A stretch of DNA of 64,000 nt from Panopea generosa (taxonomy: Eukaryota; Mollusca; Bivalvia; Adapedonta; Hiatellidae): positions 14,823,291 through 14,887,290 of the forward strand of contig CM055906.1 in assembly GCA_029582155.1 (NCBI GenBank), written 5' to 3'. The translations under genes were made by a program, and so were the position numbers. Under the pieces are notes generated by a model, which was not told the origin of the DNA, ran no database searches, and was given only the letters and a program-made list of their open reading frames with translations. This document shows, in pieces, positions 15,201 through 30,200 of this stretch (position 1 is the stretch's first letter; each line of letters opens with the position of its first letter).

Positions 15201-18200
15201 TTTGACTGAAGTAGAAAGTAATTTATTAAATATGTTTCACTAATATTGAATGAGCATCGTATATCACACTCATTGAAGTGGATACTGGAGACATGTGATA
15301 TAAAATTAGAATTAATGATATAGATAATAGGATGAAAATAGTTAGATTTAAATACCTGGTGGCTCTGTTGAATAACACAGGGCTCCTGCTGGAACAAAAT
15401 TGTCTGAGCAAGACCAGTCTGCCGAAAGATCTGATTGGAAGGTACAGTCATTAAGACTGTTTTCTGTTCCAGTACAGGCAAATTCACTAGCCCAAGCTGG
15501 GGATATTCTACCATACAGCCGTGATGCTGCCATTGCAACACCATCTACAAAATTACCGCTAGCTTTACACATCACAGCAGCATCTTTATTGTCCCATCCA
15601 GAACGGCAAATGGTGCCCGCCACACCAAATCTGCTCATTATTATTTCTCCATAGCCTGTATTCTTCAACTCAAACTGATAATCTGAATGAATAAATGAAT
15701 GGATGATTGAATAAATAAGGCTCACACTCAATGTACGAAAACAAAAAATTAATAATAGATTGATAAAGAAACCCACATCACTAAAATGAATATGCAGAAT
15801 GACAGTAAAACCTTGATACCTGGATAACTGCAGAGTTTTAGCAAATTCTATCTAGATACTGTAATTGTCACCAATTATAACATGCATGAGCTGCAGTGGT
15901 CCTTTCTTGCCATCACTCATTTGGCACCCTCGAACCACAAAGGGTTTTGTAATTCCAAAACTATAATCGGCATTACATAATAAACTATAACATGAACAGG
16001 TCACCCAATCAGAGGACTCGCCAAGATCTGCAGTAATACTGTCCTTACCTGAATTCAGACGGTTTATGATAATCTGAAGAAATCAGATGATTATTTGATA
16101 AATATTGCAATTAATTACATATATGTCAGTACATTGATTTCATATAACAGTGTGTGTGTGAAATATCTCACCATCTGAAAGGTTCAGCACTTTACATAAT
16201 ACTGCTGCGGCACGGCTGTGGTTTTTACATCTGCCAGTAGATAGGACACACTCCTGCAGGCTGGTCTCAGTTCCCTGGCACAGTAACCTGTTTACATATC
16301 TTGTTGGTGGACTGTGGAATAGGAAGTAAAAACAAAATAATTTAACAATCGTCTTCTTTCTTTTTTTTTGAATGGGGTTTAATAAAAATGATCATTTATG
16401 GACACAGTACATTAATGGTAAAAAATTATATACATTCATGGTATACGAATCACAAACTTCTCTATATAAGTAGATTCAGTGACGGAGTTGAGCAAAGATA
16501 ATATATTTAAAAATTAGTATTTAAACACTGTCTGATATGCATGAATATTATTTAAAAACCTATCAATCAACATTATCACCTAATATCTCCGTAACTGCCA
16601 GGCATAAGAATCTCTGCTACAGGAAATCCACCAAGGTCATGTTGACAGGCGATGTTGGCAGCTATTTTTGTAAATGTATCAGCACAAATTCCATTTAATG
16701 TGTCGTTAATCTTCATCCTAATTTGGCCCGTGTGCTCTTCATAGGTCTCCAGGTGCTTGTATCGGCTAAGGTAAACTGTAAATTTTAATGTGGAAATGAA
16801 TGTACAGTAGAGCAAACAGAGCAGACATCATACACGTTATTGGGGTGGTCAGTGGTCAAGAGTTCTGAAGGGTCAATGCACTAAAGCTACATGTGTAGTT
16901 ACACATTCTATCTAATATCTAGAAAAATACAAACAACAAGATTGTCATTAAAAACTGGAAATATAGATATTATTTTGAGATTCAGACCTAAATAACTTTG
17001 AATAAATCTATACATAAGCTTAGATTAAATACGTAAGCTTGACCATGACACTTGATCTTGATTTTATCTAAAGTGCAACATCATTTGACATGTGAGCACA
17101 GCGCATAAATAAACCTACTTGTAAACAAATTGAGTCACAGAATTAATGGCTGCATTCGCTTTGAAAATGATGCTAATCTGGAATTGAATTCCAATCCCTT
17201 ACCTTGTTTGGGATAAAAATAAACTTGAAATTATCTGTTCTTGCATAATTATAAGGAACAGCAAATGAAGATTCATTCCTACCAGGAGGAACTCATTGGT
17301 AGGAAAGACCTTCCCTATTTTCACCTCTGAAGAAGAAAATTAACTGTGATTTTTTCTATGTTGCTTCAAGGGTTTCCAAGCTAATTTTGACAGTATATTC
17401 GACATACTACCTGGTTCATATTTGTAGTCTGAAGTAACAAACTTAGCTGCTATATTGTGAACCTTTTCTACATCATCCTGTTTACCTACACAGTGAGGAT
17501 CCCAGACATAACTAGCATACTCTAAAACTGGCCTAACTAAACCCATGATGCTGTTTGTTTGATCTTTGTGGGACATGATCCCAAATTTCTCCGTGGAACA
17601 CCAAAGGTCCTATTTGCCTTTGAATACACTTCACTAATGTGGATATTCCATTTGACATCACTTGTAGTGGTCACCCCCAAGTATTTGATACAGTTAACAG
17701 AGTGTGACCTGCCTTCAAGTGTATAGATAACTGAACTAGATAACCTCACAGTATTACATTTGGATGGCTGAAACCTCATGTCCCATTTACAAGCCTATAC
17801 ACGTAAATTATTAATATCTTCTAATAACCTGTTTCTATCCTCATCACTATTGTTGACCATCTACGGCTATGTCATTAATGTACAGAGAGAACAGAATAGG
17901 TCCTAAAACTGTACCCTGAGGTACACCTGAGTCCACCTTTGCCCAATCTGATTTGATGCAATTTACCATTACAAATTGCTGCTGGTAGCACAAAGGAAAG
18001 AATTGATCCATTTTAACATCTTTCCATGGTGCCATCACTGAATAACTTTCTTTTCAAATAACCCTCACATGTGCAACTACACAAACATGTATATTTAATA
18101 TAAAACATTATGCTGACCCAAAAATATGGCGCAGAGCCCTACATTTATTTCCATACCTGAGGAATAGCAATAGACTGCAGCGGCCATACTGGAATTGCTA

Positions 18201-21200
18201 CAGGACTCGGAGACATTGTTCCAGCCATTGTTACGGCAACCAAAAACAGATTCATCGCTATTGTCACAGGTCATGTCAAGAACAACAGTATCAATACCTG
18301 GGGTCTTCAGTGTATGGTAAAAATCATCCATCCTGTTTGATGATGAATAAATGAATGAATGAATGAATGAATGAATGAATGAATGAATGAATGAATGAAT
18401 AAAAACGTTATATGCTGCTTTCAGGAAGGAAGATTCCAGGCTCACTCTTCATAAAAAAAATATTAACAAATGAAAGAGCAGTATGAACCCAGAACCTTTA
18501 TACCTGCAGAACTGCAGAATATCATACTATTCTATCCAACATTAATTGTTGGAGGGTGTGGTAATTGTATATGTCTTAAAACAGGCCTGGTAGTGCATCT
18601 GATAATCAGTTTGAATCACTGCTGCCCAGTCTCCGTGATAATTGATATGCGACGTAACATCTAATTGACACTTGTCTTTCAGTGTTAATTCAAACAAAAA
18701 AATTATCAGTTACTTGTGAAAATGGGTGTACTTGAGTATTGGTTAACATTCCAAGATCCCAGGAAAGAGCGGTTAGATCGATTGATCGTCTGTTAGCCAT
18801 CGATGGCATAAAAATATTGCAAAATATTCAAACAAAAAAACAAAACAATTTGAAGCACAAACTGTTTATAAAAATACTTCTACCATATCAAATAGTTGTT
18901 TTACAGATACAGCCTTGCTGTATCAGATATATATATATAAAATAACGCACAAATAGTTCAAGTTATGAGTTTTGCATGTGCTGATACGGAAATATTACCA
19001 TGTTCTAGATGTGTTTAAAACTAAAATAAGAACTGTTTGTATTGTCAGATTGTGAATGAATATTGAATTTACTATCTACAAAAAAAAACAAGAGTAGTCA
19101 GAAGACAACAAAGCTCACTGATGGGATAAAACTCACCACCCATGCAAATATTGAGACTGGAGGCAAACATCAAAACTTAAACGCAACTGAATGCAAAAGT
19201 TTAACTTTGGTGTCTACAGACGAAAAATTAGGTCCAAAAGGGCCGTTACTCTGCCAAAATGCAATCCCAAGTTATGGTTCTTGTCTCTGTGTGTTCCATC
19301 GATGATGATGAACACACATGTGAAGTTTCATTCATATCCAATAAGTGGTTGCATAGATATCTTACCTGATAAAAAACTTTAACCTGAAAAATTAAGTTTG
19401 AAAAAGGCCATAACTGTGCCAAAATACAATCCAGAGTTATGGTTTTTATGTCTGTGTGTTCCAATGATGATGGTGAACACACATGCGAAGTTTCATTCAC
19501 ATCCAATGAGTGGTTGAATAGATATCTTAAACTTCAACGCAAAAGTTTAACCTGGGTGTCTACAGACGACGCTGATGACGCCAACAAGGATGATGCCGGG
19601 GTCATGGCAATAGCTCTCCTTGGACTTTGTCCCAGCGAGCTAAAAAAGAATCAATTTAGTACTGGCTTCGTTTAGCAATATATACTTGTACAGTCTTGCA
19701 CATACTAATTCATTGGCTTTTGTGGTTTATCAATAAAAAATGTATTGAAAGTCATTTTATGTCATGCATGATGATTCACTACTTTCCCGATTTCAAATAT
19801 AAAAGAATGAGATAAAAAAACTCAAGGTTCTTCATTCGTTTACCTTTCAGATTTCAGATAGAAATAAAAGAATTAGACAAAAATTACTTATTTTTTTAAA
19901 TCTTTCTAAATGAAATTAAAGAAAGAAACACCTTGCCTTTTCTTATCAGGATTTCCAGTAGTATACCCATAGCCACCAATATAGCCAAGAGTCGTGCATA
20001 CAACGTAGGCATTAGTGCGCCAGTCATCTTGATCTGCCTGGCAGAATAGCCCTTGTACACCATCAACGCTGATAACTACCTTTCCATAATTCTTCTTGCC
20101 ACCAACCAATGAAATCTCTGCAGCTGAAGACATGTAAAAATATCAGAAAATTGTTCTAAAAATGTTATTAATAAATTTTATTTGACTTACAAAATTTAAT
20201 ACAAAAGTTCAATCACAGACAGTTACTGAAATGACACAGAATGTAGACATAATTATATAAATATCCCATAATTTACTCTGCAGGGGTGTAATAAGCCCAT
20301 GTCATATTTGTTTGTATTAACCTTGTAACGATTCATCACCCAGTCATCTTTCAGTGCAACTCTTCTCCCAGACACAACATGAGGAGTCTGTCCAACTTGT
20401 CCAAATATACAGTCAAACCTGTCTAAAGCAGCCAGTCAAAGAAAAGCATGGCCTTTTAAGACAGGTTGTTGCTTAATACAGGTTAATTTGCCCTATACGC
20501 ATGGAAATGAGAAATAGGAAATGTGGCTGCTGAAGACAAGTGGCTGCTTAATACAGTTGACCACTTACACAGGTTTGACTCTATAAAGCATGGCCTTTTA
20601 AGACAGGTTGTTGCTTAATACAGGTTAATATGCCGTATACGCATGGAAATGAGAAATAGGAAATGTGGCTGCTGAAGACAAGTGGCTGCTTAATACAGTT
20701 GACCACTTACACAGGTTTGAGTGTATAAACGATGGTAATTTTTCATGGTAAAATGATGATATTTCGAGATATTGTTATTTTATTTGAATGACAAACAGAA
20801 ACTAATATGACTAAAAAATTTCTGTTCCTTACAGAAGAAATGGTTAATGTACCATTTTTCTGAACGATGTGATAAACAGAAGCTTATATACAGATGCACT
20901 CATTTATTATTTAATTTATTAAACTTGTTGGAATGTAACTATGACTTTTGACAGAGCTTCACACTATATTCATGTCTATACCATAAATGAGTTATACAAT
21001 ATTGCAACATTTGGATGCCAAAATTGAGTTTGTAAGCATTATATGATTATGCTTGTTTTGTATTTTAATGTTTTTATTGCATTGTTGAGTTTCATGTTTA
21101 TTGTACAATCATACAATTGAGGTACACAAGGAAGATTAGTGTAACTATCTGTGTCACCCTCATTAAATAAAATATTATTATTTTTGTTTGTTTTTTGTTT

Positions 21201-24200
21201 TTCTTGTAAAGAAAAAAAATCTTTATGTTTGTACCAGTTGAACAGTGTTTTTCAGTGGTAAATAAAAATACTTCTTTATCAAAATCAGCTGAATGACAGT
21301 ATTGAAATATCAAAAATAAATCAGAAATTAAAATATGATAAAACTTTATTTACGTTGATCTGCCATTGAAACAGGTTTAAACGTAGTAAAATTGTTTTGT
21401 CTCAGAATGAGTCCAAATGACGTCAAGCAGTATTTATGTCCTGTGTATTTGTAGAATGGTTATTTCATTTCAAGTTTACCACTCCAATTTAAATATTGAT
21501 TTTGTCACATTTTGGTGGAGTTGACATATCAAACCATTTAGATTTTATTTATCAATGATAATGAAATGAATTTTATCCATTTCAATATTTTATTTTTTAA
21601 GATATATTCCCTAAAAAGGGACAAATGACATTATGTTGAAATAGAATTCTACTCATGTTTATGTATCAAACCAACCATTAAACTGAGGAACTTACAATCA
21701 CAAGTCAGAGGATTATCTAGATTATTAAACCGAGGAACTTACAATCACAAGTCAGAGGATTATCAAGATTATTAAACTGAGGAACTTACAAACACAAGTC
21801 GGAGGATTATCTAGATTATTAAACCGAGGAACTTACAATCACAAGTCAGAGGATTATCTAGATTATTAAACCGAGAACTTACAGTCACAAGTCAGAGGAT
21901 TATCTAGTTTATTAAACCGAGGAACTTACAATCACAAGTCAGAGGATTATCAAGATTATTAAACTGAGGAACTTACAAACACAAGTCGGAGGATTATCTA
22001 GATTATTAAACCGAGGAACTTACAATCACAAGTCAGAGGATTATCTAGATTATTAAACCGAGAACTTACAGTCACAAGTCAGAGGATTATCTAGTTTATT
22101 AAACCGAGGAACTTACAATCACAAGTCAGAGGATTATCTAGATTATTAAACCGAGGAACTTACAATAACAAGTCAGAGGATTATCTAGATTATTAAACTG
22201 AGGAACTTACAATAACAAGTCAGAGAATTATCTAGATTATTAAACCGAGGAACTTACAATAACAAGTCAGAGGATTATCTAGATTATTAAACTGAGGAAC
22301 TTACAATCACAAGTCAGAGAATTATCTAGATTATTAAACTGATTATAAACAAAGGAACTTACAGTCACAAGTCAGAGGATTATCTAGATTATTAAACTGA
22401 GGAACTTACAATCACAAGTCAGAGAATTATCTAGATTATTAAACTGAGGAACTTGCAATCACAAGTCAGGGGATAATCAAGGTTATTAAACCCAGGAACT
22501 TACAATCACAAGTCAGAGAATTATCTATATTATTAAACCAAGGAACTTACAGTCACAAGTCAGAGGATTATGTAGATTATTAAACTGAGGAACTTACAAT
22601 CACAAGTCAGAGAATTATCTATATTATTAAACCAAGGAACTTACAGTCACAAGTCAGAGGATTATGTAGATTATTAAACCAAGGAACTTACAATCACAAG
22701 TCAGATAATTATCTATATTATTAAACCAAGGAACTTACAATCACAAGTCAGATAATTATCTATATTATTAAACCAAGGAACTTACAGTCACAAGTCAGAG
22801 GATTATCTAGATTATTAAACCAAGGAACTTACAATCACAAGTCAGAGGATTATCTAGATTATTAAACCAAGGAACTTACAATCACAAGTCATAGGATTAT
22901 CTAGATTATTAAACCGAGGAACTTACAATCACAAGTCAGAGGATTATCTAGATTATTAAACCGAGGAACTTACAATCACAAGTCAGAGGATTATCTAGAT
23001 TATTAAACTGAGGAACTAACTGTCACAAGTCAGAGGATTATCTAGATTATTAAACCAAAGAACTTAGTCACAATTCAGAGGATTATCTAGATTATTTAAC
23101 TTAGGAACTTACAATCACAAGTCAGAGGATTATCTAGATTATTCAACCGAGGAACTTAGTCACATGTCAAAATTATCTAGATTATTAATTCAAGGAACTT
23201 ACAATCACAAGTCAGAGGATTATCTAGATTATTCAACCGAAGAACTTAGTCACATGTCAAAATTATCTAGATTATTAATCCAAGGAACTTGCAATCACAA
23301 GTCAGAGAATTATCTAGATTATTTAACTTAAGAACTTACATTCACAAGTCAGAGGATTATCTAGATTATTATACCAAAGAACTTCGTCACATGTCAGAGA
23401 ATTATCTAGATTATTAATCCAATCACAAGTCAGAGGATTATCTGCTGATTGTGTCTCATTTCTATTTGTCTCTTATCGCCGATTCTAATAGGAAAGTTGT
23501 CAGGGACAGAGATGGGTGTGCTCGATTATTGGTTGCAAGGTACAAAACTTAATTTAGAGTAAGTATTGTAAATATATAAATATTAGCTATATATAGCCAT
23601 TGGTTAAACTTCCAGGATCCAAGGAAAGAGTGGTTTTGTTAAACTGATTGTCTGATAGCCCTCCGTTGCATAAAAATAAAGCTAAATAATTATTCAAACC
23701 AACAATAGTGAACTGTATGAACACACAGTTAATACAAGTGTGACATTGTGATGTCATAGAATATTTTGGCATATATGATGCATGATTTTCACAGCGTTAT
23801 GTGATACAGAATCTTAAACTCATTCATGTTTGATATAAGGTTTATAAAACTTGTAAAGAATTAGTTCAATATTAAATTGGCAAATTGCTCCCTAAAATTA
23901 ACCTTCGATAATCTATAACTTATCAATCTTATATCAAAAAGAGTCTCAAGAAGTAAGATACTATCAAAATAAAAATCATTAGGTGTCCATATTTGACAAG
24001 TTTATTGTTAGAAGCAAGGACTAACATATAAAAGGATAGGAAACTTGCACTTGTCCTGACTAAATGTCGATAAATAGCACACGGAGAATTCAATATTTAA
24101 TTGGTAATTAATCATTCATAATACACAGACAACTGATTTCTTGTACATAAACTGTAAGTTGTATATAATCTTAGATGTTTAAACATGTTTCAATCATTTA

Positions 24201-27200
24201 AAATGATCTTAAATTAAAGATATTGAGGTTTGAAGGAAAATTTCTTTTAATTTGCTGTTATTTTAGCTGCAGTATACAAATTTTGTATTAATCAAAAGTA
24301 CTTTTTTAAACAAAAATTTCTGGGAATGGTATTGTTTTGTTGAGAATTTGATTCTGCAATGTAAGAATTTTAATTTGTGTTCCCGAGATGAATGGAAGTT
24401 AAGATAATTGAAAACTAGATATTGCGAGATTTTGTGTGAGTATGTGCGAGTGTTCACAAAATCTTAATTAGCTGCCTTTCCTTCTCTATAAAATTCCTTG
24501 TAAGAAGTTATCATAAGAGGTATTCATTAAAACAATTAGAACTTTTTTCTTTCTAAAGGTTATGAAATGATAAAAGAAAAAATGATACAACCTTGACCTT
24601 GCTTTTTATTGCAGACGACACCAGCAACTCTTCCAGTGTTACAAAGCTCCGGTTTAGTTTCACACTCGGTCAATGCCTGCATACTACCCTCACAGTTTAT
24701 CTCAGTTATCAAAATTGGTTTTGTCCAATCAGATTCAGCTAAAGAGGCCACACCTCCAGCATATCCCAACTGCTTGCATGTGACATTTGCGTCAGAATCG
24801 TCCCAGAACTCTGTACAAACATGTCCCCACATGCCATGCCTATACACAGATACTGCGGAGAAATATCCAGCATCTTCACCACTGCCTTTGTCTAAACTAA
24901 CATCAGAATCTGAAAATAAATGTCACATTACTCAAGCTTAATTCCGATTCCAATTTCAAAATTGTTGCGTATTCTTTTAATTATAAGTGTCACTACAGTC
25001 ACAGTAGACAAAATGAAAGAACAGCATATATCAGAAATTTTAAAATCAGGAAGATTCCAGACTGACAATTATAAGTAAAAGTGATCCCAAGCTGTCCATT
25101 ATATTTTGCCACCTACCTTTATGTCATCAGTTCCTCTCTGTTGCATTAGGGAGGTCACCAAGCTTACGTTGAATTAGTTTAAAATATGCAGTATTTCATA
25201 ATATTAAATGTAAACTATCATATTAACTGATTATAAGAAGCCAGGCCCGATACGCTCAGTCAGTAAAGCTTCTCACTATCAATCCAGGGGTCGTGAATCA
25301 GAATTCCCACCCCACAGTCACAGCGATTATTAATATATGACGTTGTGTTTAACTATCATTCCTTTCTCACCTCTGATTCAAGTTGGGAAAATTATCAGTT
25401 AATTGTGGAGATGGGGTGTGCTCGAGTACTGGTTAACCTTTCAGGATCCCAGGTAACAGTGGTTAACTGATCACCTCTATTATAGTAGTGACTTGCTTAA
25501 ACAGCCACATTTGCTATTTCCATAGGGCCCCTCCCAATACTCAGGTTCAGGACCTGGAAGAACATCCTCATACACTCTCTCCTCAGGTTGGCCCCCCAAT
25601 AATTGAAACGCTTCTATGCCCACGAAATTGGATTTATTTTTATGATGTAACAAATGAGTCATATTTTAACCTATTTATTTTACTTTGATTATGAAACAAG
25701 TTTTTACAAATCACGCTTGAGGTCTTCCCGGGTCATATTTTAACCTATTTATTTTACTTTGATTATGAAACAAGTCTTTACAAATCATGCTTGAGGTCTT
25801 CCTGGGTCATATTTTAACCTATTTATTTTACCTTGATTATGAAACAAGTTTTTACAAATCACGCTTGAGGTCTTCCTGGGTATAACCAGTACTAAGCATA
25901 TGTGGATAAAGTGTTTTACTCAATGTCACTACATAGAGCAGAGACAGAGGACTGACACCATAATCATCCGATCATGTACTTTATGCGATACCACTGGACC
26001 ACCACTACACACATTGTGTCATATCAGTAACACATTGTTTGGTTCAATTTATAAAGGATCCAAATGCTTATAATGATGGTCACCACTCGATGCATACATG
26101 ATATTTATTTTTAGAATTGGAATTTCTTTTCTGATATCACCACTCTAACTGAAATACTTGTATCATAGTTTTCATATTTTGGGGGATTTTATAATTATAT
26201 CCTATTAGTAATTTAGATACAAAATGATAATTCTATGCATTATGTTAATTTTTAACTTTATTTTATTGGCTTGCCTCTACGGAAGACATCCTATGTATCT
26301 AGCTTTTCATAGCCTGTTTAAGGTACCCTGTACAAAATGAAACACGTCGGTACAATGCAATATGGCACAGCTGAGCAGTGACCTAGATAAGGTGATTTTG
26401 GGGGTATTTTACCCTTTATGATTTAGCTAAATAAACCTAGTAAGTTTTCAAAAATGGAGGTAAATTTACCCTTATCTTAATATGTTTTGGGTTAAGTTAC
26501 TCCTCCCAAACCAATTTTCTGAACTAAAATATGAAATAGCTTGTTAAAATATATGACTTTATATTGTGTGTCTTGATCACAATGAAATTCTTAATCAGCT
26601 AATCCAAATAGTATTTTATCTACAAGTAAGTTAAATTTTTTAACTGAAATAAATGAAAATGCTAAACTTTTCAGTAAGTAAGATTGCAATGTATCTTAGA
26701 GTTCATAACTTCTTTGAAAATCTGTGAGTTAAATACCCCCCACCCCCCACCCTCCCTCCATCTGTTCCATTTTGGGTATATATTTCCCTCTTATTGAAAA
26801 ATTATCTGGGGCACTGACAAAAGGCCACCCTTCCCACACACAACCCCCATTTCGTCTCTCCCCAATAATTAAAGTGCTCTTGCACTCATTAAAGTATCGT
26901 GTACCTACAAAATACTTATAATTATGCCAAGTTACTAAAAAGACAAACCATTCTTTTTAAAAGAAAACTTTATATTTCAACACTCACGTCGTTATTCCTG
27001 ACATACTACCTTTAAAAGACATGACTCACCTGTAATTTCAGGACAGTTAAATATTTTACAGATCATTTAATCATGAACAGGAGTGTAAAATTAGAACATA
27101 ATGACTGGTAGCATGTCATGATATACGTGACAATGTTTAATAAACAGGTTACCTTTCTCCATCCCCACCCCTGCACTCCCACCCCTGTTACCCCTACCAC

Positions 27201-30200
27201 CCCAACTCCTAGCTTGTTATTAAAAAACTTTAAAATATTAGTCAAATAAATAACGTTGTACCATATTTAGTCTTGGACAAACATAATGATTGTAACTTTA
27301 AAACTTTTAATCTGTTTGGAAAGTGAAATTATCAACATTAACTGGCCTTGAATAATCTTGTAGTGTCATGATCTTGAATTCGATCATCTGCCTTAACCCT
27401 TTACTCCATAGATACAAGTTTTCCCGCACCAATCACAGAATGCCATTGAAAACAGTGCAGGAAGAGTTCAGATTGCTCGAGCAACCTGAACACTTCCTGC
27501 ACTGTTTTCCACTCTGTCAGTTAATATAAACATATTCAAAAGCCTTCTATATTAGAGGTGTCCAAAGGCGTCTATGTTAGAGGTGTCTAAAGGCATCTAT
27601 ATGAAGTAAAGGGTTAATGCCATTGAAAATAGTGCAGGAAGAGTTCAGATTGCTTGAGCAACCTGAACACTTCCTGCACTGTTTTCCACTCTGTCAGTTA
27701 ATATAAACATATTCAAAAGCCTTCTATATTAGAGGTGTCCAAAGGCGTCTATGTTAGAGGTGTCTAAAGGCATCTATATGAAGTAAAGGGTTAAGTATCT
27801 ATTATTAACAACAACAAATCTGTGATAAGTCTGTAGATGTGTGTGTTTGCTTTGCACAAATAATTCCCAGTGATAATATAAAAAGGTCTGACCCATAGGT
27901 TGGTCACACTTACGTCCTTATTGTAGGGACTCAATATATTATTGATCAGGAGTTGTACATTACAGGGACATAATAATTTATATTAAAGTGTCCTCCATGG
28001 ACGAGTGATCAAATGTACTGTCATCCAATCGCCATTCACCTCTCAGAGTTGAGATTGGGTGTTCAAGCCCAGCTCAGTTCAAAAACAAGTTTACAAGAGA
28101 AAGTTTGCCAGTTTGGTCACTATAAATTAATAACTAGATTATCATCCAAATTTATTTTTTTTTTAAATTTTTTTATTATTTCATAATACATACATTTTAC
28201 AAATATATTTGATATAATACATACAGTTTAACATGAATGTATTCTATGAAATAATGTTATACTAAGAAGAGGTGTATTTGGATTAAATTCTTTATTTATT
28301 TCTATTACTTCTTTCATAGCTTGTTTAACTTTATCCTGATAATCGTTATCTAATATAACACTGTTTTTGAGATTAAAATATCCTGGCCCACATAGTTGTT
28401 TGTCAATAATAAGATTAAAATATACGAGAGAATGGTCCAAACAAAAACCTGTTGTAATTTTACAAACTGTTATTGCTTTTACTAAATTATTTGACACTAG
28501 AAAATAATCAAGTCTACAAAATATTGTTGGTTTGTTGTTTGAATGCCATGTATAGTGTTTAGTGCTTGGATTTAATATTCTCCATATGTCATTTATATCA
28601 TTATTTTGTATTATATTGTTTATTTTATTCCTGTTTTTTTTTTTATTATTATTAACATTGCCATGTATTTTATCTAACTCAACATTTATTACTATATTAA
28701 AGTCCCCTCCTACTATCATGGTTTCACTATCATTTAAATTTATGAAATCTTCAATTTTTGTAAGAAAGTTTAAATTATTGGTACATTGTAGATTTGTGTC
28801 ACCTGATATTTTGATTTATCATGAACATTCTGTGCACAGGGTAAATCAAATACCTTAAGAAATATATTATATAAAAAAAATTTAGTTTGCTAATTTTTAT
28901 TTTAAACCGAATGAATACTAACAGCCATGCAGATATCACATAGCATAATAATGTAAAAGGCAATGTGACACTAAAAATGCCATAAACATATCAAATAAAG
29001 TTTAAAATGAATATAAAGAATCTCATTATCATTAAATCTTACAAGTTCTAAAATATGAATGGTTGGGTAAATCAAATCCTGTAAAACGTCAACAACAAAA
29101 AATGTTCCACGTACATGTATTAAAGTGGTTAAATTGAAATATACACCCAGTTATATAAATATGCACAAACTGCTTGACGACCTTCATCTCATAATAAGAT
29201 GAACTTGATACAAAAGTATCTAACCAAAATGACGATTCCAATCAAACTGAAGTCATTTGTACTCATGTAATACTTCCCAAACTGCATTGCACTCCTAAGC
29301 AGGAATATTACTTTAGTCTTACCTTGGTGCACAGGCCATGATAGGAAACCTTTTTTTATAATATTATTTTGAATGTTTAAATGATGGATATCTTTATGGC
29401 ATTAAGGACTAAGTAAGTATATCTAGAAGACATTTTTTTTTATTCTTCCGTTACTTCCAGCAATCAAGTTCTGATTTTTATAGGAAGCCTCATTTCTGAG
29501 GAAGGTTTATTGGCATCACTGATTAACATAAAAGTTTAGTGAGATATTTTACATATGTGCACTGGGTATGACTCTAACGGTACCCAGACCAACTGCTTTA
29601 ATTCTCCTCCGAAGGATTGCATGCTTTCTCAGCACCGACGTATATATAAATGACGTTGACTTGTCATGGTAAAATGGCATTATTTTGAGACATTATGTCA
29701 ACAGATGGAAACTAATATGTCCGATTTAGTCTCGTTCCTCATAGAGGTGTTCTGTTGTATAAATGGTAAATTTACCATTTTCCTGAGTTATGTGATAAAA
29801 AGAATCTTACATTTGTGCACATTTATAATTGAATTTATTTTACTCTTTGGAAAAAAATATATAATTCTCTATAGACCCTTGCACAATATATTTTGCTAAC
29901 TCGTTAAATAAATTCAATAATAAATGTGCACTTGTGTAAGATCCTCCATATAACTTTTTTACCTTTGTGTTTATCCGTTACCAAAAATGTCACTTTACAA
30001 CTTTGTGAATTCTGTGCATAATTTTGTAAACTTTACAGTTGACATTTTTAACACATATTTAAAAGTTTTAAGTTTTCATTTGGCATTGTGGTCACATATA
30101 GTACAAAACAACACAACATGGATTGCTATTTTCTGTATGTTATGTAAAGCCATTTTTAACACATTTTAGGTTATATATGGAATATCCCGTTTTAGTGGTG

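Noticed and set aside
13493..15243. Long frames with HPLEWMLQTHDMI repeats, and minus-strand VASTPVGGISCH repeats
   Set aside because: By-product of the 42-bp minisatellite; several frames are open at once on both strands.
15194..15654. Other-frame ORFs overlapping the D5 exon
   Set aside because: They overlap the well-supported SRCR frame and contain no domain.
21685..23450. CRISPR-like direct repeat array
   Set aside because: Units are contiguous with no unique spacers, the genome is eukaryotic and there are no cas genes. The same applies to the array at 610-1790.
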